Shown here: positions 1 to 11,750 of the stretch, piece after piece
Position numbering within the stretch: position 1 is the first letter of the stretch
How the letters are laid out: each line of letters begins with the position of its first letter
Assembly (NCBI GenBank): GCA_027382625.1
Contig: JAJKFJ010022513.1
Coordinates: 1 to 64,000 of the forward strand
Length of the DNA stretch: 64,000 nucleotides
Direction: 5' to 3'
From: Tetmemena sp. SeJ-2015
Taxonomy: Eukaryota; Ciliophora; Spirotrichea; Sporadotrichida; Oxytrichidae
Translations under genes and position numbers: made by a program
Notes under the pieces: model-generated
What the model was told of the DNA's origin: nothing
Databases searched by the model: none
The model's input: only the letters and a program-made list of their open reading frames with translations

Positions 1-500
1 ATCGGATCAGTATTTAAAATGCAGTTCCTTACATTACTTATAAATATATGAGTAACTATCAATTAAAGTAAGATAATTCAAACTCACACCAAAATATATA
101 AGTTGAATATTAAGACTCTGACCAATTATTGAAACTGATTATTTTAAAAATTTGCAAATTCAATAGCAATTTAATAATATTCTTTAAATATAAAATTGCA
201 TTAAATTCTTTTTTTTAGAAAATGACTTCTACTATAAATTTATACTCACAATATTGGATTCCTATAAATATTCTCACTTTATATGTTATTGAGCATTTAC
301 TTAATAGCAGATAGGGAATTTTATTTTCCATATATTTGAAGTTGCAATATATTTGGTTTTTTGTGGCAAATTTATCCACAAGTAATAAAATATATACTAT
401 CATCCTAGCCAAACATTCACTTATAAATTTTAACTATTGAATGTTAAAACTAATTAAATAAAATTTAGTTGAGAATTTGATTAAATCATTGATTATATGA
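1..500. other. AT-rich non-coding stretch
   Basis: About 75-80 % A+T with no sustained frame under the TGA-only-stop code and no recognisable repeat or RNA gene. It is probably germline spacer left of the decayed transposon-like block. Confidence 0.4.
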
Positions 501-1505
501 ATATTGTCAAAATAGTTTTATATCCAATTTTTATTTCATTTAATATTGTGACCCCAGCATTAAAAAAGCAAAATGTCACTTTTTGAAGAGTCCATAAACT
601 GAAACTGAACTGGAGTGGAAGCCTGTTACAATCCTGAGGATGTCATCTCAGAACATGAATGTGACTGTGTCAAGAAACGAATTCTCAAAAAAGAGTGCCA
701 AACTTCAACAAATCTAATGGCATCTTCCTCAACTGTTTTATAAACTTCTGAAGAGAGAACTTTAATTTACTTGCGAGAAATGAAGTGGTCGTTATATTTA
801 GCCTGAATTGAAAAGCCATTTCTAAATTAATAAAAGAAAAAAATACTAATGAGAGAGCTTTACTTTTATGCAAACTTACTTAGTTTACTCATCCAATGTA
901 AACTGGAAAACATCAATGTCTCCTGCTACATCTTTCCAAAGACACAATCCTATCTAAGAATCCAATATCGCTCATGAAATGCTCAGCAGTAGAGAGCAAG
1001 ACAAGCATCTCAATTTTCTCAGAGCTCAGATTCAGGGAAGTCAGCGTTAGCTATGAGTTCTTAATTATATAAATTAGTAGGAGTTCAAAGTAAGAAACAT
1101 CAAAGTACCGGAAAAGAAGGAGATCAAGTGGACTCCAGTCGTGCGAGGAACTAATTTCCCACTCCTTATAAAGTAGAAGAAGCTCAACTATTCTACAGAG
1201 TACCTGCTCAAATCGGAAAAAGATCCAGCTATTTTGAATCAGCTACCTGACTCTAGATACTCAGCTTGCCTTTAGTGAAAATTCAGAGCTTAAACGATCT
1301 CAATAGTCTGATTTTAATTTTTCTCTGTTTATTTTTCAATTAGAAATTTAAACAAAACTGAAAAAAACCCACTGCTGTTAAGAGGGGAACCTCTGCTAAG
1401 AATGGATTAGTTTAAAGCCCAACGAATTTAACCAGAAGAGGTCAACAGAGAGCTCAGACCCAATATTCCAATGAGTTAGATTTATCCATAGCACTTTCCT
1501 CAAAA

Positions 1506-1721
1506 TCAACCAAATTTAAATTAAGAAAAGGGGGAAATTAAAGGAGCAGCTCTACTAAGAACAATACATAGCACATAATGATAGCCAAGGACATAAGTGT
1601 AAGCAGAGAGACTGTTTACAATGTCCTCAGAAGATTCAAGGAAGTTAATTAGCAAAGAGATCAAGGTAAAGTCATTCAAAAAGTAGCCACTGCAACCTTT
1701 TTAGAAAGGGAGCCAATTTGA
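1506..1721 (+). pseudogene. Degenerate transposase fragment with helix-turn-helix
   Basis: Read with TAA/TAG as Gln, this frame gives about 70 codons: a basic Lys/Arg/Gly-rich lead, then MIAKDISVSRETVYNVLRRF, ending in TGA. The pattern 'IAxDxxVSRxTVYNVLRRF' is the recognition-helix signature of Tc1/mariner/IS630-type DDE transposases and other HTH recombinases. No catalytic DDE domain can be followed downstream: the next open stretch (1,718-2,020) is in another frame and is Lys/Pro-rich. I therefore call it a remnant. Its base composition (about 45 % G+C) is unlike the AT-rich flanks. Hypotrich germlines carry thousands of TBE transposons with a Tc1/mariner-type transposase, so a decayed TBE-like element is the natural reading, but that link is inference. 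An unrelated HTH protein fragment is the alternative. Confidence 0.5.
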
Positions 1722-2020
1722 TAAGAGCAAACAAAAATTTGGGCAAAGAGAAGGCCCGGGCATCTTTCAAAAATGAAAAGCAAAAAAAATTATTCGGCTG
1801 GAGGAATCAAACAGAAGTGAAAAACGAGTTAGAGACTTTTCAGTGCCCAAATCCAAACGAGGTTTTTTTTAAAAAAATCCCTTTAAGTCCAGCTTCTACC
1901 CCAAAATTCGGCAAGACTTCTAAAAGGCCCAAACCCCAAAAATATAGAATCCATCTTTCAATGAGAAAAAAATTTTGGGTGAGGAAAACTGCAGCACAGT
2001 TTTTCAGAGGATTTCACTGA
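1718..2020 (+). pseudogene. Basic ORF downstream of the HTH fragment
   Basis: A 100-codon frame overlaps the stop of the HTH fragment in the next frame. The predicted peptide is rich in Lys, Pro and Phe and contains homopolymer runs (eight T then seven A near 1,863-1,877) of the kind that invite frameshifts. I recognise no domain. Because it follows the HTH fragment directly, it may be a shifted piece of the same decayed transposase gene. It may equally be a chance frame in G+C-richer DNA. Confidence 0.25.
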
Positions 2021-2715
2021 TAAAAAGATTTTTTGGGGGAAAATTCAGGTCTGACCCAAATTGCCCCGAAGCAGTGGGGGCTTCGACAGTCTGTCATTTT
2101 AGAGAGTTGAGAGTAGATTCGCCCCAGCATAGGAACTAAAGGGAAAAACAAATGACATTCCCTTTTCCCTCTCACCTGAAACTAGGAGCAAAGGGTCGGA
2201 CAAAGACAAGCGCAGGGTTTTAGAAGAGTGAAGACAACTTTTGGAAAGGGGCCCGTCAAATGCTGTGCAAGGTCCCCTTCAAAAGTGAGAGCAGAGAGAA
2301 TCAGAGAGAGGATAGTAAAGAGACTCAGATAGTCAGGGTTAGATGGGGCTCACTCAACTTTTTAGAGAGAGGCCAAGGAACTTGACAGTGACTCAGCTCT
2401 TAGAACTCTTCAGCTCAGAACTAAGACAGCTCGTCAGACTTAGCTCTCACCTACTCCCTGAAAATCACCGACGAGCAAAACTCGAAAAAGTTGAGCATAG
2501 AGTAAGAAGTTTCAGTTCAGTTTGAAGACTAGAACTCGAGCAGAAAGGTTTCACAGAGTGTGGTTACAACTCAACAGGTCCTCTACCAGTTCACACCGCT
2601 GACAGTGAAAATAAAGCACTGCGCCTGAAAATTACCTCCACAAGCTGAAGCGTAAACAGCTAGAATTGAAGATGAAGCAAAGCTCTCGCCAAAGTTAGTT
2701 CTCGTCGACTTCGAT

Positions 2716-3460
2716 TTGGTCAGTGACAGTCCAATACAGCGCAGCTGTAAGTAAATTTGAGAGTTGACTTGAAAGTAGAGTAGGAGGAGAGGCCAGGTCA
2801 AGAGCAAGATGACAAAGTGCAACAGCTCTACAGATCTATCGAGCAGCTCAAGATTGAACTTGCAGAGTTCTTGGGTGAGCAGGGCATGAAGATGCGTGAG
2901 CTCTCAATACGTAAGAGTGAGTACAAGTAGCAGAAGTTCTCTCTGAGCTTCATTGCTGCTATAGCCAAGACAAGAAAGTGAGAGCAGCTAGATATAGAAG
3001 GAGCATTCAATGCGATTCTCTTTGAGAACTTCATCCAACAAGCATCTGAAAGCGCTTCGCAGTAACGAGAGTCTTTGCACAAGAAGATTCGTTCTACTTA
3101 ATCGGAGCAATGCAGTCATTCATTCGCTTATCAGAGGTACTTGAAAGCAGAAGCGATTCAAATGTTGTACGTGCTCTTCAAGCAGAGTACTCAAACGCAA
3201 TGGCTATCCTTCGAACAGTCTTTCTCAAATTTGTGAAGCTGCAGCTCGCTCATGAAAAGATGCCTAGAAGTAAGTATAACTCGTCCTAACTCACAGAGAG
3301 AATCTATTTTCATCTGTGGCCGACGTGCTCTAGAGAATCGCTGCAAGCGATTTCAGCAAACTGTGGGTGCTAAGTTTCAAGAGGTGGCTCAATCAGGTTT
3401 GGAATCGTGTGAACAGAGTTCAGAGTCAAAATCATAAGCAAGCTTTTTAGAAATCAGCGA
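2716..3460 (+). pseudogene. Degenerate Gln-recoded coding remnant, unknown protein
   Basis: From about 2,716 a frame runs for some 75 codons with several TAG codons read as Gln, including the segments EQLKIELAEFLGEQG and MRELSIRKSEYKQQKFSLSF. An in-frame TGA stands at about 2,979 and the same frame then continues for about 80 codons to a TGA at 3,234. Further coding-like sequence lies in a different frame (3,220-3,460, with a segment like FKRWLNQVWNRVNRVQ). The amphipathic Gln/Leu/Lys-rich composition and the use of TAG as Gln show it was once a ciliate gene. The internal TGA and the frameshift show decay, or unrecognised excisable inserts. I recognise no family. It may be an accessory ORF of the transposon-like block. 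Confidence 0.4.
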
Positions 3461-4450
3461 TTCTATTTTGCATTTGAAAATGTCTTATGTAAATTAACTC
3501 TCTAAATTTATATTTAACGTGCGGGTCATTTTTTAAGGTAGATAAGTCTTATTCTATAGAGCGACTCTTGAGTTTTTCTGACTGCACTATTTTTAACTAT
3601 TTCGTTATTAACAAAGCAGGACAGATTTTCTGCTAGAAAGGTCCATACCAATCTATTGGATGGAGGGGATATTTACCCTTTACTGATTGCACTTTAATTT
3701 AATTTTGACTATCATCCTGAATTCTAAAATATTTAATCAATTTTAAAAATAATTCTCATTTAAAAATATGCAATCATAAATAAATTGGCTAATTTTATAA
3801 ATATTAATTTCCTCAATTGTTTAAATTAAAGCAAATATTTTATATTCCTCCTATCTAAAAATACTGAGTAAAAATTTTGCTTTAAATAATTTAAATTGCT
3901 AAAATTATATAATAATTTACAGAAATATGATAAAATGGAAGATTAAATTTATTAATTGGGAAATAAAAATTTATTTCATTGATTTAAATCAATTTATCTT
4001 ATTTCATTGAGCTTAATTTATTTAATTTTTATAGAAAATGACCAAAAGATATTTCAAAAAAAGGAAATCATATTTTTAAAATTATAATATTAAAAATTGA
4101 AATTAAATATAAAAGAATTTTCCAAAGTTTAATCACTCATTATTATAGTTCAAATACGATTAGATAATTTAGTAAATCTACTTTATAAATATAAAAGTTT
4201 AAAGCTTTACCAGTAATGGCTCTTGTTTTAAATGCATATGTTTCTTGTACCTAATACATTTAGAATTTTATTTTTATTGAATTGATAATCCTTTTCTCTT
4301 GCTATGGTTCCTCCTTCTTGTCATTAAAACACTAAATATATTGTTTAAGTCAACAGCAACCAAACAAGATGCTGTGTGCACTAAAGTGCAAGGGAGAGCT
4401 CTCTGAACTTGAGCTCGAGCAAGAGCACTTCTCTGTGCTTTTAAATTGTC
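3461..4450. other. AT-rich spacer inside the transposon-like block
   Basis: Strongly A+T-rich, with many short poly-A/T tracts and no supported frame. It separates the two G+C-richer coding remnants at about 600-3,460 and 4,450-5,720. Confidence 0.4.
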
Positions 4451-5716
4451 CACGCTAACAGTTGCAGAAGTCGGTTGGAGTTCTAAACTATCGAACACTC
4501 GATGCCTCCTCTGTTGTTCGCTTCGCACATGAAGGAGAAGACTTTTGCCAATGCGCAGTTTCGAATACTCCCCTCAGAGCCCACAAGCGGCCACCATCAA
4601 GGAAGTCCACAGAAACCTCAGATCTATACCGAACCGCATTTAGAACCGCTGGACGGTCGCCTATCCTTGCTCAACCTTGTGAGCACCACATTCTCTCACT
4701 TTGCTCTTTCTCAAGAACACACTGAGAAGACAGCACATGGCTCGAGTTTCGTATTCGAGGATAAAAGAAAACTTTAAACGATGGTCCAGCTCAAGAGGCA
4801 CACGCACGATACCTTGAAAGGTTCCAACCTAAAAAGAGGAAGCAAGCCAGGACGCAAGCAAGAGGAAGATTGCATCTCATGAATCAAGAAGCCTTAGTGT
4901 ACTGGTGTCGTAACAGTTTCAGCTAGCTCAAAAGCAAAGACTCCATCGCTTGAGAGTTGTAACTTGGAGGAGTGTGTTCAAAATTACCTCCACACCCGCG
5001 CCCTCGCTCACTGGCTAACTGCGAAAGCGACGAGACACTAAAACTTCATCACAAAAGAAAGAGTATGCTTACAAGATATTCTCTTCAGAAATACTTGTCA
5101 AAGAAAGGAAGAGCAGCAGGTCTTGAGTTTGCGAACGCAACTGAAGTGTGAGAGAAGCCGAGGACACAAAACTTGCAGTAGTCAGTCCTTCATCCCTTGC
5201 TCGTCGTTCTTATGATCATGATTACCACTCGCATCTCATCGCCCTTCCTACAATGGGAAAGATCACACTCAAGCAAGAATTCTCTCAGCACGCCAGGCGC
5301 AACAAGTACTCAGCTACTGCTCGTTCTCACTGACCTCGTTAGACGAGTGATGGAGTTGCATGAGTTGGGATTCAGAGATCTCAAGCCAGAGAACATCATG
5401 ATACAACCGTTGAACCAGTCAGACGCAACTGTCCATACGACCTTCAAGAGAGTTGTAGAAGAGAAAACATTGAGGAAGCATCGGTGCAAGGAACTGCAGG
5501 CTACTTCCCATAGAGACAGACTTGGCTCAACAGTTCAGTGCAGTGGGACATTTGGTCTATAGTTGCAAAATCATACTTGAATGCGATATGAAACAGCAGG
5601 AATATCTACTATGTGAAAGTAAAGATGATGCAATATAATTCGCACAAGACATTGTAAGATAGACAAGGATAGAACCTTTGAAAAAGTTAGAAAGTAAATA
5701 ATCCGGGATACTTTGA
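4451..5716 (+). pseudogene. Protein-kinase-like remnant, frameshifted
   Basis: At 5,302-5,420 one frame reads ...LTDLVRRVMELHELGF-RDLKPENIMIQ, which is helix E and the catalytic loop of a eukaryotic protein kinase (HRDLKPEN, with Phe in place of His). At about 5,485 the frame changes and reads VQGTAGYFPQR...VQWDIWSI, the activation-segment end and APE/DxWS region. A third frame then reads CDMKQQEYLLCESKDDAI... to a TGA at 5,714. The N-lobe (glycine loop, VAIK lysine) is not recognisable in the preceding 800 bp, and no DFG is seen. At least two shifts and missing key residues make this a pseudogene, unless the breaks are IESs. From memory, TBE transposons of Oxytricha carry a large ORF with zinc-finger and kinase homology, which would fit a transposon origin. 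The kinase identity is clear; the TBE link is inference. Confidence 0.55.
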
Positions 5717-5829
5717 TCATGACAATTTATTTTATCTGAGATAGAAGGAAGGCAGGTAATAAAATTCAGAGAAATGAGACAGACGTCAAAGGTCACCTTC
5801 CTAGAAGACTTTAGATTGCTGTTTAGGGT

Positions 5830-8528
5830 TAAAATTTAGCAAGATTTTCATTAATTATAATAAGTTAAAATGTTTAAAAATCTTAATTGAGTTTAAATTA
5901 ATAGATTAGAAGAAGAAAAAAAATTATAAAGAAATAAATGACAGCTTCGTATCAGAAAATGGAGCTTTTATTTTTGCTTCTTTACATATAATGTAACTTT
6001 GATATGCTTTCAAAACTATATTAATATCTTTGACAAGATTTTGAAGTTATATTGGTTTAATTTTCTAATCCAAGAAATTAACTAACATCATTAACTTATT
6101 CCATACTTAACAAATAAAAGTTTTAAATATGGAATTTCCTTCTAGTTTAATGCTTGATGGAATATTAAAGCAATTAACATTAATTTTCTCATTATTCTCC
6201 TTAAATTAATATTTTTTTAATTGATTCACTAATTATCGTTTCATTTATCTTATTAATAATCAGGAATTAAGAGTTCTTTCAATATGACCATTTATCAAAT
6301 TGAAATCTTTTGAATTTTTATAAATATATGAATCAGTTCAATCCTTTGATAAATTTATTCAGCGGACTCCAGCTTTTAAGCATCTTACATTTTTAATTTA
6401 AATTTTTATTAACAGAGTAAAATCCTAAAAATTCTATTCTAGGTTTAGCCACTTTGATAAGAGAACCGTAGGTAAAGTATCAAATATAATATTATTCGCT
6501 CAGCCCCGATTTTCCAATATTGGCTAGGAAGTCTGCTTTTACATTTACCAAAAGTTTTTAGCATTATTACTGAACTTTAAAAAGTAGCTTCAAAACCAAA
6601 CTAACTTGTATGCTGATCAAGAACGTTCCCTATAATTGCAGGATTTAATAAGTCAGTGAATTACCTTTTTTTCTTCTAATTTTTCTTGTAACACTCGGCA
6701 GACTAGGAGCGCTTACAGTACCAAATTTTAACACAGATGAAAAGAGCTTTGTCCTTCGTTCATCCAGGCTTTACAGAAGCAAACTCAAAAGTTTTTGAAA
6801 AATGGGGCTTAACGTTTAATAATCATATGATCAATAGCTTTTGATCAATAAAATCCAAAGTCAGCCACTATTTTTTAGGGAGATATTTAAATATATTTTT
6901 CATGCTTTATTATTAAAAAAATTATTAAAAAGAAAAATTTTAATGAAATTTATTCTTGAACAAAAACTTAAGATTGGAGAAATAGAATTTTTTAAATAAC
7001 ACTTTAATAAGAGATTTAATTTTTGTTTTATAAATTATCCCAAGATGTAAAAAAGAAGATTTGATTTAATATAAAATAATAAGATATTTGAACTAAGATA
7101 ATTTCAGGATAAACATTAATTAAATTTAATAAAAAATCTTAAACCTTTTTCATTAGTATTTTAACTAAATTGCATATTTATCTATATTTATAATTACGAG
7201 AGATTTATTGCTATTCTCTTAGAACTTGACCAATCCGTAAGCTCGCTCATTGTCATTGAAAGCAGTGGAACTTATTCTCTTTATCCAATTTTCACTTTTG
7301 ATTGGTGAAAAAAATGCCAAAAAAGTTTATACTTTGACCATTGTGTATCCAAAACAATTAAATAAAAAATATAAGATGATATCCCCATTATATTGTATGA
7401 GATCTGATTGTTATATCGAAACCTTATATATTGAAAAAGGCTTTCCATTCCGTAGTGAATTAATAATCATCAGGTGCCGTAGTGTCATTAAAAAATTAAA
7501 TATTTACAATATAAAAAGGGCACAATTAATATTTATCAATTTAATTAAGATTAGTGGATCGATTGAGATTGACCAAAAAGCTTCAACTATATGGCAGTTT
7601 TAATCACAGATTCATTCCTCTTTCTCTAGCCTACTTCATGCTGGGTAATCAAAAGTGAATTTGATTTATTTTTAATATACTAAAAAATTTAATGTAAAAT
7701 AGTCGGTTGTAGGAAACTGATCTAGTAGAGACAACTTTAAAAAAGTGATATATAATATAGAGCTGTTTAAATAATATGATGATTTAATTTTTTAATGGTG
7801 GGACTCATTAACATGCAAATCTTCGTGAAGACCCTTAGTTTAGTTACTGCTGCTGATAGTCTTCCTCTTTAAGTCTTGGTATATTTCTCTTTAAATTTGT
7901 AGAGTAGATTGGTTTTGAAAGTTATAGTTGCTCAAGGTTGTTTTAGTTCTTTGCTATCTTAAATTGATCTGATGTTGTCAAAAGTATTCATTTTTATATT
8001 TATTCTGGTATTGTTTCTTGATTTCTGAAATTATCTTGCCATTTTTAGTGTTGCTGATTGCCCTCCTTGTCCTAGAACTTAGCCTTGACATTTTCAATGG
8101 TGTCTGAATGCTCTCGCAAAAGAGTGGTTTGGGTTGCTACTACTGCTATTGCTGTTGTTGTTGAGGTTGAGTACCACATTTAAATTTAGAGATATATCAA
8201 ATTAAAACGAATTAAATATAGGTAACCCTACTAAGACTCGAACAGCTTCTATTTCAATAAGAAAACACCTTTAATTTTCCTTTAGATTCTTCACTATAAT
8301 CTGCGCAACTCCGCTGCAAAAATTATTCACCAAAATTTAAATATGAAATTTAGCAAAGTTTATGTCGCTTATTGCTCTGAAATGAGCGCTCCACAAAAGA
8401 TGTTGCAAGGATATAAAATATTCTTAAAATTTCATACTCTATCTAAGATTTAATATTTCTTGAATCAGAGACAATTTAATTGCCACTTATTAATCCACTT
8501 TAGCCTTAAAATTATTATTATTATTATC
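5830..8528. other. AT-rich germline spacer
   Basis: About 2.7 kb of A+T-rich DNA. Apart from one unusually long open frame near 7,250-7,603 (listed separately), I see no gene, tRNA or rRNA signature. Short palindromes occur, for example the TTTTGATCAA type around 6,840. An 11-base sequence, AAGCTCGCTCA, at 7,239-7,249 is shared with the arms of the inverted-repeat element at 8,529-10,182. Confidence 0.4.
7250..7603 (+). CDS. Uncertain open frame in AT-rich DNA
   Basis: About 117 codons with no TAA, TAG or TGA, in DNA of roughly 70 % A+T where random frames are much shorter. The predicted peptide starts with a hydrophobic segment (VELILFIQFSLLIG) followed by Lys/Ile/Tyr-rich sequence with five Cys. 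There is no ATG near the beginning; the frame opens with TTG and continues upstream. It uses no TAA/TAG codons at all, which is unlike the genes on the right. It could be an exon or MDS of an unrecognised gene, a germline-limited gene piece, or chance. No family recognised. Confidence 0.2.
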   Translation: MSLKAVELILFIQFSLLIGEKNAKKVYTLTIVYPKQLNKKYKMISPLYCMRSDCYIETLYIEKGFPFRSELIIIRCRSVIKKLNIYNIKRAQLIFINLIKISGSIEIDQKASTIWQF

Positions 8529-8640
8529 GGTCAAATACGTTTATGTGATCGATGGTTGAAAGAACCTAGTTGAAACAAATTTAAAGAGATTTATTACTTG
8601 ATTATAATTTTATAATTTATCTATTTAATTTCATTATTCT

Positions 8641-8955
8641 AACAATCAAGGGTTAGGTCAAAAGTTAAATGTATGTTTGAAATGTGAAATTGAGCGAGCT
8701 TATAGCGTACTTGTAGTCTGATTCAGTTGGAGAAAAGTCTTAATTCTAGGTGGAATTAATTTTTAAAATGGAATTAATTTTAATTATACTTTAATAAACT
8801 AAATCGTTTGGAATTAAATTAGCACATTTTAAGTTTGGAACATTCTTGCAAACAAGAGCGTGCATTTGATCGGTAGGGTTGGCTAATATTTCGGGCCATG
8901 AAAATATTCCAAAGTTCAATCTGAGTGGGATAAGGATGGCGTATAAATTGATGCG
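8641..8955 (+). repeat. Left long inverted-repeat arm
   Basis: Pairs with 9,493-9,808 on the opposite strand over about 315 bp. Landmarks common to both arms are CTGATTCAGTTGG, GATCGGTAGGG, TTTCGGGCCATGAAAAT (with small differences) and GGATAAGGATGGCGTATAAA at the inner edge. Confidence 0.75.
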
Positions 8956-9492
8956 AGATATTTATTAAAGTTGAATTCTAAATAATCAGTTGCAGTATAA
9001 ATTGGGAGCTCGCCATATGATATATAAAACTAGAACCCATGAATCGGAACTCTCGTACCAGCCAGGATCCTTCTCATACCACGAGTAGCTTGAGCTTTTC
9101 CTTCATCTCGACAGAAGTTTCCACAGGGAGGTGAATGAACAAGCAGACGCAATGTGAAGCATGGCTCGGCGGACAAGAGGCACCTAGGCTGCTGAGTGTT
9201 TATTCCCTTTAACGATTGCCCGCTCAAGTGCATGAGCTATCTTGGCCGTGAGACATTCAAGCAGAGAGCAATGTGTGTGTAAATGCATATAGGCACAATT
9301 GTGAGAGACAGTCGTTTCCAATCTCTGCAGAACAGATAGCGGCCTACTTTGATGAAAGGATGCTACAAGTTGGGGTTACTATGTATCAGGTTGGAGCCCA
9401 GCTCATTTTAGAGGAGGGACGAAGGAAAAGCAGTGAGCATCAGTTTAGTATATCGAGCATAATTATTTTTCTAATAAGGGTTAAATTCACAC

Positions 9493-9808
9493 ATATCAAT
9501 TTATACGCCATCCTTATCCCACTCAGGATTGGAACTTTGGAACATTTTCATGGCCCGAAATATTAGCCACCCCTACCGATCAAATGCACGCTCTTATTTG
9601 CAAGAATGTTCCAAACATAAAATGTGCTAATTTAATTCCAACCGATTTAGTTTATTAAAGTGTGATTAAAATTAATTCCATTTTAAAAATTAATTCCACC
9701 TAGAATTAAGACTTTTCTCCAACTGAATCAGACTACAAGTACGCTATAAGCTCGCTCACTTTCACATTTAAAACTTACATTTAACTTTTGACCTAACCAT
9801 TGATTGTT
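9493..9808 (-). repeat. Right long inverted-repeat arm
   Basis: Reverse complement of the left arm at 8,641-8,955, with scattered mismatches (for example a C for T change near 9,571 and a 1-2 bp difference near 9,650). The divergence shows that the two arms have aged independently rather than being a recent assembly artefact. Confidence 0.75.
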
Positions 9809-10699
9809 ATAATATTAAAATGGAAAGAATCATGGTTTAGCTCAATGATGGAAATACGCATTGATTTTAAAAGATAATAACGACACTTCTAAATTAAACT
9901 CCAAAGGAAATACTTCAAAAAAGATAGCATCTTCAGTGTAAGTAAAATAAAGGATTTATCTCTAACTTTTGATGTTTAATTCAAAAATTCTTATAGATGA
10001 TTGCTTTCAGAACGGGATACTACTTTACAATTACTTTTAAATATAATTGAAATCTACAAATTCTAAATAAAGTAGACCACTTCATATTCATAGAGTAGTC
10101 GTCTTCTGCAGTTATATTAAAGCAATTTTTCGTTTTTGGTATTTTGTTCTCTCAGTCATCGATCACATAAACGTATTTGACCCATAGTTTAATTAAAAAT
10201 ATTCTCAACATAGTTTTTATCTCAGATTAGAATTTTAACCAATAATGATAGAGTTAACCCTCTTTTGACCTCAAATAAACTGCCCCTCGTTGTTCCTGGC
10301 TTCTCTAATGACTCTCATTCTGTCCTCTCTGAAAATACCAGCTCATAAAAATTCACTGCCTCCTGTTGAAGGAGAAGTTAAAATCCCATGTCCCTTGGAG
10401 TTACTCAGTACTTACTGAAATGGCACTTCAAACACCTTCTCCTATCGCAGGGAGAGTAGTACTGTCTATCATAGCCACCTTAGAATAATGACAATATACC
10501 CTAGAATACTGAACTGAAAGTATAGCAGCGGAGGATAGGTGTATTATTTTTTTATTAAACTGTAACTTTTTAAGTAAGCGCCTGAATAAAACAAAAGGTC
10601 AATAGGGGAAAGTTTAAAAATAGTTTTTTTCTTTAAAAAAATCTGCATAAGTCATTTATAAACTAAACTCCAAAGCCTTTATAAACCCCATAATCAATA

Positions 10700-11443
10700 T
10701 ACTTAGATAAATAGTGAATACACGCATTCCCAAAATTACAGAAGAGGCTTAATTAAGACAAGACATATCTCTCAAATATAAAAAAGGATCATCAGGCACC
10801 CTTCAATAATAAATCACTTATATTAAAAAATATGAAATATCGTATTCGCCTCTTCAATTTTAATCTTTAGTTGCGATGAAGAGTTAATCTAAATGTTAAA
10901 AATGAGTTGGATTTTATATTTCAAAAAGATTATTAAATTAAACAAAGAAAATATGTCTAAAGAGTATAAACAATGATTTCACTCATCAAAACTGTAAGAA
11001 AATACTATATAAATGAGTAATTTCGTTAAATGAAATAAGCTCATTAACTCGTTACAAATTAATTCACATCATAATAGTAATAGTAGCAAGATAAAATCAC
11101 GCATTTTAATTGACAAATCTAAAGAGTCCTTAGATGATCTGATAGTCAGTTCAATGAGTTTATAGCCATGGACTAAGAGTAACCTTGGAATGGAATTATC
11201 TTAACACAGAAAATTGATAACACTAAACAACCTAGGTGATTCTTTATCTACTCATCAAGCTCTATCATATTTATTATATGGAATATTAATATAAGGTATG
11301 TAATTTTTTTTCGATTTTCGTAAATTGACATTTATAGATTTAAAAGATCTGCCTTGTCCTAATTAATTCTCTTCTGTAATTTTGGGAATGCGTGTATATC
11401 ATATATAATGAACATGAATACCTATTCACTATTTATCTAAGTA
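10700..11443. mobile_element. Inverted-repeat element, about 0.74 kb
   Basis: The left arm at 10,700-10,770 (TACTTAGATAAATAGTGAAT, then CGCATTCCCAAAATTACAGA) pairs with 11,354-11,443. The right arm carries an extra stretch of about 28 bp between the two matching blocks. The loop is AT-rich with no supported gene. It has the structure of a short non-autonomous element. Confidence 0.6.
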
Positions 11444-11750
11444 CATTTGTTATTAGGTTATATGCAAAAATATTCATGCAAAGCAAAGTAAACAATTATG
11501 GCTCGTAGACGGAATCATTCTCGAATAAGTTTTAATTTAACTAAAAAATAAATTATATAATTTAGAGTCAAAAGGATAAGTTTGGTAGCAGTTCATAAGT
11601 TGTGAAATTCTTATTTGAGTTAAAAGAATCATGAAGGAGTAAAATAGGACAAGGTGTCGTTTTCTTAACTTTTCAATTTGCCACATTTAACTTCTAATAA
11701 CGAAATTCGAAAATTATTATTTTACAGATTCTAATCTTTATTTCTCTTTT

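Larger units (their letters stand above)
8529..10182. mobile_element. Inverted-repeat element, about 1.65 kb (MITE or foldback-like)
   Basis: The ends carry a 26-bp perfect inverted repeat (8,529-8,554, starting GGTCAAATACG, against 10,157-10,182, ending CGTATTTGACC). Inside, much longer arms of about 315 bp (8,641-8,955 and 9,493-9,808) are near-identical inverted copies differing by scattered substitutions and small indels. The right side holds about 250 bp between its outer and inner arms that has no counterpart on the left. The loop (8,956-9,492) is G+C-richer and contains short open frames. No transposase was recognised and no clear target-site duplication was seen at the ends. Nested terminal repeats without a transposase suggest a non-autonomous element mobilised in trans. 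Confidence 0.75.

Noticed and set aside
1895..1945. Two CCCCAAAA units resembling hypotrich telomere repeats
   Set aside because: They are isolated single units about 30 bp apart in different contexts, not a tandem array, and are not at an inverted-repeat end.
9273..9566. A standalone gene in the loop and right arm of the 1.65-kb element
   Set aside because: The frame runs into the inverted-repeat arm and shows no domain. It is treated as part of the element.
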